Below, piece after piece: positions 41,654-52,041 of a stretch of DNA of 64,000 nucleotides. The translations under genes were made by a program, and so were the position numbers. Origin of the DNA: Tridacna crocea (lineage: Eukaryota; Mollusca; Bivalvia; Cardiida; Cardiidae); contig OX031060.1 in NCBI GenBank assembly GCA_943736015.1, forward strand, positions 22,335,231-22,399,230, given 5' to 3'. Position 1 is the stretch's first letter. Every line of letters begins with the position of its first letter. The notes under the pieces were generated by a model, which was not told where the DNA came from, made no database searches, and worked only from the letters and a program-made list of their open reading frames with translations.

Positions 41654-41884
41654 TTAACCCTTTACCAAACTATCCCTGGATTTTAGGACTCAGAGATAAA
41701 GGCCTTTTCAAAATATTGTGGGAAAAAGGGGAAAATGATGGTAACCAGCATTTTCTCCTTTTCCCACAATGTTTTTTACCCTGCAGGAAACAAATTTCTA
41801 ATTTTGAGGTACATTTATTTTGTCGTCTGCAGGTGCTTTCAATTTGGACCAGTCTAAAATTTTGTCGTTTTTGTAAAGAGTTAA
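41654..41884 (+). repeat. MITE family A, full copy
   Basis: TTAACCCTTTACC to TGTAAAGAGTTAA; shares its right TTAA with a family 2 element. Confidence 0.87.
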
Positions 41885-42234
41885 TCCCTATCCTGCTAAA
41901 TAACTAAAATCGATCGTAAAAACACAAATATTACTATTTCAAAGTTATACTTTGGGTAATAATATCTCCACATTGTACAGTGTAAATCCATGATGAGACT
42001 TCATGTTCTGTGCAGTCTGATCTTGATCTACACCATCTGCAAAAGGTCACAAAAGGTCAGTAAGTCATGCTTAGCTGCCTGAGGGTTAAGGCAGATGCAT
42101 TCTTTGTTTTTTACTGTAGAAATATTAAGCCGAAGACTGCTAAATGCAACTCAATGCACTTTTGTGGACAATGTACCTTCAAGATCAGAATGCTCAAAAC
42201 ATGCAATCTGATATTGAATCCACTCTGTCCATTA
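41881..42234 (-). repeat. MITE family 2 copy plus fragment
   Basis: 41881-42089: TTAATCCCTATCCTGCTAAA to GAGGGTTAA with CAGTCTGATCTTGATCTACA. A second core fragment (CAATCTGATATTGAATCCAC) follows at about 42164-42234. The two TTAA families meet at one shared target site here. Confidence 0.75.
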
Positions 42235-42363
42235 CAGTATTTTCTTTTTGATGATACCATCTTTGAAACTGCAACATTTTGTCTTTTACTCTCGAGTCCA
42301 AATTTTTGTCCCATTTATTAAGCAACTTAGAGATTAAACTGTGCCTGCATTTGGCCTTTACAG

Positions 42364-42435
42364 AAATTTGCTTTACCTAGAACTGTCATAAATCATTTTG
42401 AGTTCTGCTTGCTGGAGATTGTTTTACGTAGGACT
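42364..42435 (+). CDS. Candidate 72-nt cassette exon (unconfirmed)
   Basis: AG-bounded by TTTGGCCTTTACAG and donor GTAAGT, 24 open codons in phase 0 (KFALPRTVINHFEFCLLEIV then LRRT), lying between two phase-0 exons. Family alignment wants exon 23 joined directly to exon 24 (TGE|ELDLL), so this would be an optional insert or a chance pair of splice sites. Confidence 0.25.
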
Positions 42436-42505
42436 GTAAGTTAATTTTCATTTTTAGAGCGCTTAATCTTTGTAATTATTCCTCTTTAAAAAGAAAGATT
42501 TTTGT

Positions 42506-42954
42506 TTAACTCATTACAAAACGACGAAATCTTTGGCTTATCCAAATTGAAAACATTTGTAGATGACAAAATAAAAGTGACTGAAAATTTCAAAATGTTT
42601 TGTGAAGCGTAGAAAACATTGTGGGAAAAGGAGAAAATGCTGGTTACCAGCATTTTCTCCTTTTCCCACAATGTTTTCTTCAGGCTTCTTCTCAGGATCT
42701 TCAAAAGTAGGGATTGTGTGGTAATAGGTTAACCTTTTACCATACAGCAAAAGTATTAGACATTTCCAAATTGAATGCAATTTCAAATTTCAAAATAGTA
42801 CAGATGACACAATTTTTCTTTTATAGAGTTGAAAACATTATGGGAAAAGTAGAAAATGCCAGTTACCAGCATTTTCTCCTTTTCCTGCAATGTTTTCAAA
42901 AGCCATATCCTGCTAGGGTCATTAAACTTTGGGATTGTGTGGTAAAGGGTTTAA
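42506..42954 (-). repeat. Two stacked family A MITEs
   Basis: 42506-42732 and 42729-42954, both '-', sharing TTAA 42729-42732. The first has an intact palindrome; the second has ATGCCAGTTACCAGCAT at the tip. Confidence 0.87.
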
Positions 42955-43043
42955 TCTTATAAAGTGATGCTGTTATAAACTTGCCTAACATGTAGTTTCT
43001 TTGGTATTGCTCAGTCTCTTTAATACTTTAATGAACAGTCTGT

Positions 43044-43488
43044 TTAACCCTTTACCAAACAATCCCTGGTTTTTACAAGCCTGAGATTGAAGCCCTTTGA
43101 AAAAATTGTGGGAAAAGCAAAAAAATGCTGATAACCAGCATTTTCTCCTTTCCCCACAATGTGTTCTACCCTGCTGGAAACAAATTTCAATTTTTGAGTT
43201 ACGTTTACTTTGTCGTCTTGAAGTGCTTTCAGTTTGGACCAATCTAAAATTTTGTCATTTGGTAACTCTTTATCAAACCACAAAACTATAGACTGGTCCA
43301 AATTGGAAACATTTGCAGACGACAAATTAAATATGACTCAAAAACTAAAATTTGTTTAGGGAAGGGTAGAAAACATTGTGAGAAAAGGAGAAAATGCTGG
43401 TTACCAGCAATTTCTACTTTTCTTACAATGTTTACAAGGTTTCTTTCACAAGGTCATTAAAAGTCGGGATTGTGTGGTAAAGGGTTAA
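43044..43488. repeat. Two fused family A MITEs, opposite orientation
   Basis: '+' 43044-43265 and '-' 43262-43488 meet at TTTGGTAACTCTTTATC: the terminal AAGAGTT and one TTAA of the junction are missing. Confidence 0.85.
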
Positions 43489-43928
43489 AGGATCTTAACA
43501 ACATATAGAATTCCTTGGGAAAATAAGAAAATGCTGGCAATGATCATTTTTTGCTTTCCCTTAATGGTATGAATATTTTTGGAATTGGTTTCCATCACTG
43601 TAGTCCCATTCCATATGTTGCTTGGAAGTGATTTTGATATGGACAAGTGTAGATTTCTGTTAATTAGTAAGGGATCAGGGGATATCACCTTGGCAATGGT
43701 TTATTAAAGGACCTTAACAGCATTTAGAATATTATGGAAAAATTAGAAAATGCTGGCAATGAGCATTTTCTGCTTTTCCCTTAATGCAATGGATATTTTC
43801 AAAGATGGTTTCCATCACTGTAGCCCCATTTGATATGTTTCCAGGAAGTGATTTTGATATGGATAAGTGCAGATTTCTGTTAATTGGTGAGGGATTGGGG
43901 GAATATCACCTTGGCAATGGTTTATTAA
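43485..43928. repeat. 219-bp tandem duplication of a TTAA-bounded MITE-like unit
   Basis: TTAAAGGATCTTAACAACAT at 43485 and TTAAAGGACCTTAACAGCAT at 43704. Each unit has a palindrome (GAAAATGCTGGCAATGA facing TTTTTGCTTTCCC or TTTTCTGCTTTTCCC) and ends TTGGCAATGGTTTATTAA. A diverged relative of the main MITE, 41 bp before exon 24. Confidence 0.8.
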
Positions 43929-43969
43929 TATTGAAAAGTACATCAACAAATATTTATGTTTTTGTATAG

Positions 43970-44083
43970 GAGTTGGATTTACTTAGTCAGCTGTACGGGC
44001 TGTTCCAGAAATTCATCAGATTTGATACCAGGTTTAGAGATACCCTCTGGGCTGAGGTTGACCTTGATGCTTCATACAAGGAG
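43970..44083 (+). CDS. DNAH5/8-like: Dynein heavy chain exon 24 (linker)
   Basis: 114 nt, phase 0 both ends. Acceptor GTTTTTGTATAG, donor GTTAGT. It encodes ELDLLSQLYGLFQKFIRFDT and RFRDTLWAEVDLDASYKE. L-x-x-L-x-x-L-Y-x-L-(Y/F) is the linker core motif. Confidence 0.95.
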
Positions 44084-44213
44084 GTTAGTTGTATACTTTT
44101 CAGGATTCAAAAACTTGCATCTCCAATAAGTGTAAACCCATATGAGCCTGTGCATGGGTCCATGCATTTTGCTGTTGGCTAATTTTTTGTAAGTTTAGTT
44201 AAGTTTTAAGCAT

Positions 44214-44254
44214 TTAGTTTACACCTATTGAGAAACAGGTTCTTACAACTTTAT
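44214..44254 (-). repeat. SINE tail fragment
   Basis: ACACCTATTGAGAAACAGGT is the complement of the 3' part of the SINE at 63155-63355 (GTAAGAACTTGTTTCTCAAT). Confidence 0.55.
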
Positions 44255-44257
44255 TAG

Positions 44258-44394
44258 TTGTATGGTCAGTTGGCAGGGGACTTGGAAACCTGCTCATGGC
44301 TTTGGTTAATCATGTCGCCCTGAGCCGGAGGTGGAGACATGATTCACCACAGCCTTGAACAAGTTTCCAAGTCCCCTGCTACCTGACCATACAA
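44258..44394. repeat. Imperfect palindrome P1, about 137 bp
   Basis: TTGTATGGTCAGTTGGCAGG at the left faces CCTGCTACCTGACCATACAA at the right, with a pairing continuing through GGGGACTTGGAAACC. Foldback MITE or stem-loop; single copy here. Confidence 0.75.
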
Positions 44395-44444
44395 GGAATT
44401 TATTATACATTAATCAAAATTTTCATGTATTATAATCTCAAGAA

Positions 44445-44612
44445 TTCCCTTCTGAGTGCCCCAATTTAATGAAAACTGACGTCACTGGAAACTGACGTCA
44501 CTAAAACGTGCAGTTTGGTGCATAAATGTGCAGTCTGGTGATTGATAGACACCGCAATTTTGGATGTTGTGTTGCACATGTAGAAATGTTTATGGGGCAC
44601 TCAAAAGGAAAA
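44445..44612. mobile_element. Small inverted-terminal element T6 with two TGACGTCA sites
   Basis: TTCCCTTCTGAGTGCCCCA (left) and TGGGGCACTCAAAAGGAAAA (right). Inside are two perfect CRE-type palindromes TGACGTCA at 44477-44484 and 44493-44500. Confidence 0.7.
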
Positions 44613-44992
44613 CTTGCTTTGCATGGTTTTTCCCAGGGAGCATGATATATCTGTTCCTGTCACGTTAACAAATCAGATCACGAGAAATTTCCTTGCAGTG
44701 TAATAAATACTAATGTCACCAGAGTGCCGGTTAGTTGCTTTGGCAGAAGGGGAGAAACAACAACAACAGAACCAGGTCCTTGTTACGTCAATCTGATCGG
44801 ATGGTTTCTTCTGTGATTGAAAAATAACAATCATAAATCCGAGTACAAAACCCTCAATATATACACAATTTTCATTGTTCTTACAAAAGGAATACTTAGA
44901 AGAATGATAACGTGACAAAAATGATATGAATAATTAGCTTTACCTGTATTGATGAATAAATACGATGAATTGATGATAAACAACTAGTCCTG

Positions 44993-45674
44993 CTTAAACA
45001 AAAAAAATGGCGGGTGACTTAATAATTGCAATCAATTATAATTGAGTGGTTTGTTTTTAGTAAACACAGAGGGTAAATCAAACAGTAGAACAGTCTCAGA
45101 GGAGCAGCTTTGTCAGAGTATGATGTAAATATTGTAATGAAAGATAACAATACTGGGAAAGCATTTTCTCCTTTTCCCACAATGTTTTTAACTCTTTACC
45201 ACAGGAGAAAATTTTAGACTGGTCCAAATTGGAAGCATTTGCAGACAACAAAATAAAGGTATCTGAAAAATTAAATTTGGTTTGGGATGAGTAGAAAACA
45301 CTGTGGGAAAAGGCGAAAAGGCTGGTCACCAGCATTTTCTCCTTTTCCAACCATGTTTTCTAAAGGCTTCTTTTTCAGGGTTGTCAAAAGTATGGATTGT
45401 GTGGTAATGGGTTAAACAAAGAAAAAAATGGCGGGTGACCTGATAGCTGCAATCGATTATAATTGAGTGGTTAGTTTTTAGTAAACACAGAGAGTAAATG
45501 AAGCAGTAGAACAGTCTCAAAGGAGTAGCTTTGCCAAAGTATGATGTAAATATTGTAATAAAAGGGCTAAGTAATAAAAGATTACAATACTGGGAAAGCT
45601 TTTTCTCCTTTTCCCAGAATGTTTTAAAAGGCTTCTTTGTCAGGGTTGTTAAAAGTGGTATGGTAAAGAATTAA
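44993..45674. repeat. Duplicated 200-bp segment plus half MITEs, split by a full MITE
   Basis: AATGGCGGGTGACTTAATAA near 45007 and AATGGCGGGTGACCTGATAG near 45427 start two copies of a segment that runs into the right half of a MITE. A full family A MITE '-' sits at 45188-45415, inserted in the TTTTAA of the first half-MITE. The second ends GGTAAAGAATTAA at 45674. Confidence 0.82.
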
Positions 45675-45768
45675 TTGTATTATGCAAAGTAGGGGGGACA
45701 TTAATGTTAGAAGTGTGGGTAAACTACTAAACTAGTATTTTGTTTTATACTTTGTTTTTTGTGTCCAG

Positions 45769-45900
45769 GTTGAAAGTTATTGGGATGAATGTTTGGCTTT
45801 ACCAAGTAAACTGAAAGACTGGGATGCCTACAATGACTTGAAGACAAAACTACAGACTTACCTGGAAGTATTCCCTCTACTAAATAGCCTAGCTGCCAAG
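45769..45900 (+). CDS. DNAH5/8-like: Dynein heavy chain exon 25 (linker)
   Basis: 132 nt, phase 0 both ends. Acceptor TTTGTGTCCAG, donor GTATGG. It encodes VESYWDECLALPSKLKDWDA, YNDLKTKLQTYLEVFPLLNS and LAAK. The W-x-A/D-x-x-x-L-K-x-x-(L/I)-x-x-(F/Y)-x-x-x-x-P-L-L pattern is diagnostic. The next conserved block (RNRHW) begins exon 26, so the 10-kb intron between them interrupts a tight motif. Confidence 0.95.
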
Positions 45901-46149
45901 GTATGGTTTTAGTATAACAGGCATATTTTACACTTTTCACATTATATTGTCTACTTGGTACCTCATTGAGGTAAAGTAGTGAGGCTTTGGAAAGATACCG
46001 GTAGTGATAAAAGGTGGATTTGCTCTGAACAAGCAATATCTCAAATTGTTGAATTGTTTCTTGACTTCTTTTAATTTTAATTCTTATGGTTCCTCTTTTC
46101 CTGAAGTGAAGGTGGTTTGATTTTTGAAAGAATCTATTAACTGTATATG

Positions 46150-46638
46150 ACAAGGGTGAAAACCTACGTCATAACGGAGGTGTTGGAATAGCCGCCATTT
46201 TGTGCTCAAAGTGCAGATTAATTACTTTAAAAAGATGTATGTATATAAAATTTACTTGGAATACCTACTTCATCTGGTAACAGTAAATATATTTGTCCTA
46301 TTTGTGAAATCAAAATGCCATGAAACAATGTTGTAGCTCTAAACACTTCAACACAATTATTCTTAACAGCATTGTATACACCATCTATTTTTAAATCGCA
46401 TATGTGTCACCAGCTTAAAAAATCGTGTGGAGGTAATTGCAAAATCAACGAAACAAATGAACAAAATATTAATGTATACTAACAAAGAAAGTTGTCAGGT
46501 ACCATATGCACTACTTCTTTTGGACAGATCTTCAATAACAATAATGTACAAGCTGAAAAACTTACCTTTTTAAAATGAAAATGGCGGATTTAAAATATCT
46601 CCAATAACGTATGCTATGATGTAGGTTGTTACCCCTGT
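46150..46638. mobile_element. 490-bp inverted-terminal element T3
   Basis: Left ACAAGGGTGAAAACCTACGT then CAT; right ATGATGTAGGTTGTTACCCC then TGT. Inner arms also pair (CCGCCATTTTG with AAAATGGCGG). No open frame of note. Confidence 0.75.
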
Positions 46639-46689
46639 ATGAGGTGATAAGTGAGGAGCTGATCACATGATTTATTCACATCTTATTCA

Positions 46690-46844
46690 TTAGCCCATAA
46701 AGTACTGAATTTATGAAGAAATCAAAAAAATATTAGGTAGTTTATGGTAGATCAAAGACCAGACTGCACATTCTGCATAGTCTGATCTGAATGTCCACTG
46801 TCCACAACAGCTTCATATTTTGTGCTTAGAGCTGTATGGGTTAA
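46690..46844. repeat. MITE family 2, partial
   Basis: GACCAGACTGCACATTCTGC then ATAGTCTGATCTGAATGTCC; ends GTATGGGTTAA. Confidence 0.65.
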
Positions 46845-47152
46845 TTTCACAACAAAGGTGTTACTGATCATTCACTTTGCCCTTGAATCATCCTTTTGCA
46901 TCATAATAATTAGCTTATTTTTTTTCCCTACATTTGCAGTCTGTTTTGTTACATACTCGTATATCAAAGCAGTATGCATAAACCTTGTAAATATCCTTCA
47001 CATGTAGTGCATGATATTTCTTTTTGCCATCATGAATTATTTGACCATTTAATTTTGCTTCTGATGAAAATTTCATGACAGTTACATATTTTTGGGTATT
47101 GATACTGCAGAGTATGTGTTGAAAAAATATTTGATTCATGAATGGTCATGTT

Positions 47153-47381
47153 TTAACTCTTTACCACACAATTTCAACTTTTAACGACCCTTGGAAAGAA
47201 ATCTTTTGAAAACATTTTGAGAAAAGGAGAAAATGCTGGTAACCAGCATTTTCTCCTTTTCCCACAATGTGTTCTACCCAGCTTGAAACAAATTTCAATT
47301 TTTGAGTTACTTTTATTTTGTTGTCTGCAAGTGCTTTCAATTTGGACCAGTCTAGACTTTTGTTGTTTGGTAAAGGATTAA
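47153..47381 (+). repeat. MITE family A, full copy (229 bp)
   Basis: TTAACTCTTTACC to GGTAAAGGATTAA; hairpin arms differ by one base. Confidence 0.87.
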
Positions 47382-47608
47382 AGAGTATATGAAAAATACA
47401 AAAGTGATTTTTTTAACCTCAAAGGATCTGTCATGGGCAAAAACAATTTACAATAAAGAAGGTAGAGATTTCTAAAATATTCTAAATGGTCATGCTTTGA
47501 ACTATGCTGTCAAGAAGTCCATAACCTAAGCAATAATTTGTTCTGTACCTGAATTCATTATTTTGAATCTATGCATGTATCACAGTTAATACTTTGTTTG
47601 AAATTTAG

Positions 47609-47635
47609 GGTGGCGAGGGAAAATATATAACACTT
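47609..47635 (+). CDS. Candidate 27-nt microexon in intron 25
   Basis: AG-bounded (TTTGAAATTTAG) with consensus donor GTAAGT; nine phase-0 codons, GGEGKYITL. It would insert between LAAK and EIRNRHW of the linker without breaking the frame. Confidence 0.35.
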
Positions 47636-47889
47636 GTAAGTAATGGGTATAAATATAAAATGCTACCTGTTTGTACCTCCTCCTATATTTGGTATTTGGG
47701 TTTATATAGGGTGAATGGTTATTCTGGATAACTGTAGACATTTGAAATCAATAAGTAGTAATAAGTTAACATCTTTATTATGAAAAATTTCTTCTTCTTC
47801 TTGACCCATATTCACACACTGATTGGGATCTATTTCTAATTTTGAATTCTATAGGGCCTGTAATGCAAAAATGGAAAATTAAACATTTA

Positions 47890-48105
47890 CATAAAGTATC
47901 CATCCAGATTAGCCTGTGCAGTTTGCACGGGCTAACCCAAAATGGCACTCTGTTTTTATGTAATTTTCTGTTTAGCACAAGTCTACTGTAGCATAAAATC
48001 TAATGTAGTCGTAAAGTGCCGTCTCAGATTAGCTAGCGTGGGCTGCTCAGGCTGATCCGAGGTGACGCTTTACGCAAATGTCCGAATGCCCCCTTTTGTG
48101 TGTTG
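47890..48105. repeat. Dispersed repeat F3, copy 1
   Basis: Two nested blocks of the kind CAGATTAGCCTGTGCAGTTT and GCTGCTCAGGCTGATCC, with GTGACGCTTTACGCAAATG. Related sequence at about 54500-54700. A repeat of this look is widespread in heterodont bivalves (general knowledge, not verified here). Confidence 0.6.
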
Positions 48106-48184
48106 CAAGCCATATCTGATCATCTGATAAACTGAGATTTTCTATCAGATGGCTAGTTTTTTTTAATTTAGAACTTGATTTGGG

Positions 48185-49312
48185 TTAACCCTTCACCATA
48201 CATCAAGAAAGGTAGACTTGTCTAAACTGAATGCATTTGCAGACCAACAATTAAAAGTTACTGAAAATATGAAATTACTTTTTCATAGCACAGAAAATAT
48301 TGGGGAAAACAGGAGAAAAAATACTGTTTACCTGCATATTCTCTCCCAAAGTTTCTTCTTAAGATGCCTTCCTTAGGGTCAATAAAAGTTGACTGTAGAG
48401 TCAGGCTTAAATCTTTACCAAATCACAAAAATTTAGGCTTGTCCAAATTGAAAGCATTTGCATACAGCAAAATAAAAGTGACTAAAAATTTGAAATTTCT
48501 TTTGTGAAGGGTAGAATACATTGTCGGAAAAGGAGAAAATGCTGGTTACCAGCATTTTCTCCTTTTCCCACAATGTTTTCTACAGCTTTCTTTCTCAGGA
48601 TCATCAAAAGTAGGCATCGAGTGGTAATGGGTTAACCCTTTACCACACAATCCCGACTTTTGACGACCCTGAGAAAGAAGCCTTTTGAAAACACTATGGG
48701 AAAAAGGAGAAAATGCTGGTAACCAGCATTTTCTCCTTTTCCCACAGTGTTTTCTACATTTCCCAGACCAAATTTTAATTTTTCAGTCACCTTTATTTTG
48801 TTGTCTGCAAATGCTTTCAATTTAGACCAGTCTAAAAATTTTCTGGTGTGGTAAAGAGTTAACTCTTAACTCTTTACCAAACGACAAAATTTTAGACTGG
48901 TCCAAATTGAAAGTATTTGCAGACGACAAAATGAATGTGACTGAAGATTTGCAATTTGTTTTAGGAAGAGTAGAAAACATTGTGGGAAAAGGAGAAAATG
49001 CTGGTGACCAGCATTTTCTCCTTTTCCCACAATGTTTTCAAAAGGCTTCTTTCACATGGGTGTTAAAAGTCGGGATTGTGTGGTAAAGGGTTAATCCAAT
49101 GACAAATATTTGGGTTAAACCAAACTGATAGCATTTGCAGACAACAAAACATAATATGTACCTCAGATGATTTCATCTCTAAATCTGATAGAATACATTG
49201 TGGGAAAAGGAGAAAATGTTGGTTACCAGCATTTTCTCCTTTTCCCACAGTGTTTTCCGAAGGTTTCTTCCTCTTGGTTGTAAAAACCATGGATTGTTTG
49301 GTAAAGAGTTAG
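48185..49312. repeat. Array of five MITEs in 1.1 kb
   Basis: 48185-48410(-), 48407-48635(-), 48632-48862(+), 48866-49094(-), 49091-49312(-). Three junctions share one TTAA; one pair is separated by CTC. Palindromes: the 48632 copy carries CACTATGGG/CCCACAGTG, the 48866 copy CATTGTGGG/CCCACAATG. Confidence 0.88.
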
Positions 49313-50008
49313 GAATGGTTAGTGAACATTGCCCCTTGTTTTCTAAACCTTTAGAGTGCTAGAAAAATCATACAATGGTATTTAATGCCATAGAAAAGCC
49401 TGGTTATAGTATTTTCAAGACTTATTTTGGCTAAATTTTATAAGATATAGATCATCAGATAGTCTTCTGATCTTGATCTACAATGCCCACAAAAGAAAGA
49501 AAATATTGTCCTGAGCATCCTAAGTATTGAGTAAAGGTATTCATCTATACTTGGTATTTTATAAAAGTTAAAAGAATATGCAGATAAATTCCTTCTTGAA
49601 GAACTAAACAAGAATAAATTTCTTTTCTTACTAATCAAGGAATGAATCTGACTGCTATACTCTATTAATTTGTAAGACTTAGTGCTGGTAACCTTTCAGT
49701 CTTTAAAATATTTTCCTAGGTTGTCATGCTTATTAAAGGATTAAAGGGTTATAGATAAGATGAATGAATGTTATACATTGAGAGTTTCTCGATAGTGCTA
49801 CCAGGATTTATTATGTCAAAGCAGAAGACTTACTATGAAATTAGAATTTCCATAAAGTCATAGCATTTTAGTAGTCATTTAAGAAAAACAGTGAACATAT
49901 CAGGGAAAACCCCTCAAACAGAATTTAAGCAAGTATTAAATTTATTTATCCATCAGTCTATCTATATTTGTTTAGAAGAAATGCATGCATAAATGCACTT
50001 TTGTTTAG

Positions 50009-50023
50009 TTTTCAGATGCATCA
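50009..50023 (+). CDS. Candidate 15-nt microexon in intron 25
   Basis: Preceded by CACTTTTGTTTAG, followed by GTAAGT; five phase-0 codons, FSDAS. Very short; chance is a serious alternative. Confidence 0.2.
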
Positions 50024-50769
50024 GTAAGTTCCAGAGGTGTTGAAAGCTATTTATTTTTCAATCATCATTTTAACACAACCCTGTAATAGACACAGAGTTT
50101 GATATCATTTCAGAAAAAGGAGCATTGCCTATCAATTTCAACTGCTTATTTTCTAGATTTTTTTTTTTTCACAAATGCTTAAGAAAAAAAAAGTCATATT
50201 CCTTTCATTCAAATGTTTCTCTTTTGTAACATTTTTACTTATTTTCAGCAGTTCTGAAAAAAGTTTGAAGTTTTGTATGGCTCAGTGGTTCAAGTGTTGA
50301 AATGGCTGTCCTGACCTCAAATTATGGGGAAAAAAAGCATTAGGGAATGAAAATGGCAATATTAAAAAATAATGAGTATGGGTTTCAAAAAGTTTAATTC
50401 TTAGCCAGATGAACCGTAGCAAAGGATTATCAAGGGATGGTTTTGTTTTTGCCACAAGTATCCCAGAAAACAGTGGGCAGTATAGACCCAAATTCATACT
50501 GCATGACTGTCATGTGCAGTCATTTCTTGATCAACATTGTTAGCCAAAGTAATCAAAGCTAGGATTGGTTCTCTAAAATTAATATCAGAAAAAGTGTTAG
50601 TTCCACAAATTGACTTCATGTATTGAAAGCAAGGTTGTCAAAAGTTTAACTTTCTCTGTACAGGTGATGCTAGTATCAGGGAATAGATTAGTGTTATAGT
50701 TAGCTGAATGTGTCATACATGTATTTAACTTTATGATATGATTGTGCATTAAAGCTGTCAGGTTTCAAG

Positions 50770-50796
50770 ATGGACTTTGAAAATACCAGGTCACGG
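50770..50796 (+). CDS. Candidate 27-nt microexon in intron 25 (weak sites)
   Basis: Preceded by GTCAGGTTTCAAG (poor acceptor), followed by GTAAAA; nine codons MDFENTRSR in phase 0. Confidence 0.18.
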
Positions 50797-51171
50797 GTAA
50801 AAGTACATTATTATTCAATGATCTAGTTCTAAACCATAATACAAGGCACATTGTTAATGACCACACAAAATGATAAGCATAATTATATTTTATCATGTCA
50901 TAAATGCACTAACTTATACTCAAGTAGAACCATGGTAGCACAACACTGACACAGGATTACAAAGATTGAAATAATTATTGCATTACAATCTCAAAATAAT
51001 AAGTGCTTTTGAAAACATTGCAACAAAAGGAGAGTGTTCTCTACATGTAAGTTTTTCTTTAACCCTTTACAACACAATTATAAACAACAAGTATTATCTA
51101 TGCCTCTAGCAAAAGCTTATTTGCAAAAATTATGGGAAAAGGGGAAAATACTGATTATCATCATTTTCTTC

Positions 51172-52041
51172 GAATGTAGGTAAAAATGTCAGAGGTAAAA
51201 ATGTCAGAGGAAAATATGTCACAGGTAAAAATGTCATAGGTAAAAATGTAAGAGTGGTAAATATGCCAGAGGTAATAATGTCACAGGTAACAATGTCATA
51301 GGTAAAAATGTCAGAGGAAAAAAATGTCATAGATAAAAAATGTCATAGTTAAAAATGTTAAAGTGGTAAATATGCCAGAGGTAATAATGCCATAGGTAAA
51401 AATGTCAGATGTATTTATCATAGTATAAATATATAGGGTTAGCTCAGCTGGTCAAGGCTTAGCAAGTTTTAAATCTTATCGGGGTTCACTTATTACCATT
51501 TATTTAACTCTTTACCAAACTGCATAATAGTAGACTGGTCCAAATTAAAAACATTTGCAGACGACAAATAAATGTAACTCAAGAATGGAAATTTGTTTCC
51601 AGCAGGGCAGAAAGCATTGCGGGAAAAGGAGACATTGCTGGTTACCAGCATTTTCTCATTTTTCTACAATGTTTTTTTGTAGGCTCCTATCTTAGGGTCG
51701 TAGAAACCAGGGATTGTTTAATAAAGGGTTGGGTTAAATCTGCTACATGTAATTTTATCATTGCTAAATGAAACAGAAGATTATTTTACAGTATAGCATG
51801 GATATAATGAAGGTAAATAAATAATATATAATTAAATGTGTAGGACAACTGGTATACTATCAAATCTACCAAGAATGGCTTTACTTCAATGGATCTGGTG
51901 AGAGGCCAGAGCCACTTGTTTTTTCATATCATATTCTTACTACCTCTGACATTTTTATCCATAATGTTACCTCTGGCATATTTACCACTTTGACATTTTT
52001 TCCTCTGGCATCTTTACCTCTGACATTTTTACTGTGCACCT
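51172..52041. mobile_element. Foldback-like element with tandem-repeat arms
   Basis: Left arm 51179-51409: about fifteen 15-bp units of the type GGTAAAAATGTCAGA. Right arm 51945-52032: the same unit inverted (CTCTGACATTTTTACC type), about six copies. Arms made of short tandem repeats in inverted order are the hallmark of Foldback elements. A tRNA-like stretch (TTAGCTCAGCTGG at 51439) and a complete MITE (51504-51736, '-') lie inside. Confidence 0.75.
51504..51736 (-). repeat. MITE family A nested in the Foldback-like element
   Basis: TTAACTCTTTACC to AATAAAGGGTTGGGTTAA; hairpin GACATTGCTGGTTACCAGC. Confidence 0.83.

Larger units (their letters stand above)
49313..51058. other. Intron 25 stretch, mostly featureless
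   Basis: A decayed family 2 core (GTCTTCTGATCTTGATCTAC) lies near 49462. The two candidate microexons at 50009 and 50770 are listed separately. Otherwise AT-rich with no recognised feature. Confidence 0.45.

Noticed and set aside
45707-46153. 148-codon minus-strand frame opposite exon 25
   Set aside because: Antisense shadow across exon 25 and intron; the plus-strand exon has clear family motifs and splice sites.
51130-51330. Minus-strand frame rich in TFLPLTFLPM
   Set aside because: Translation of the 15-bp units of the Foldback-like arm.
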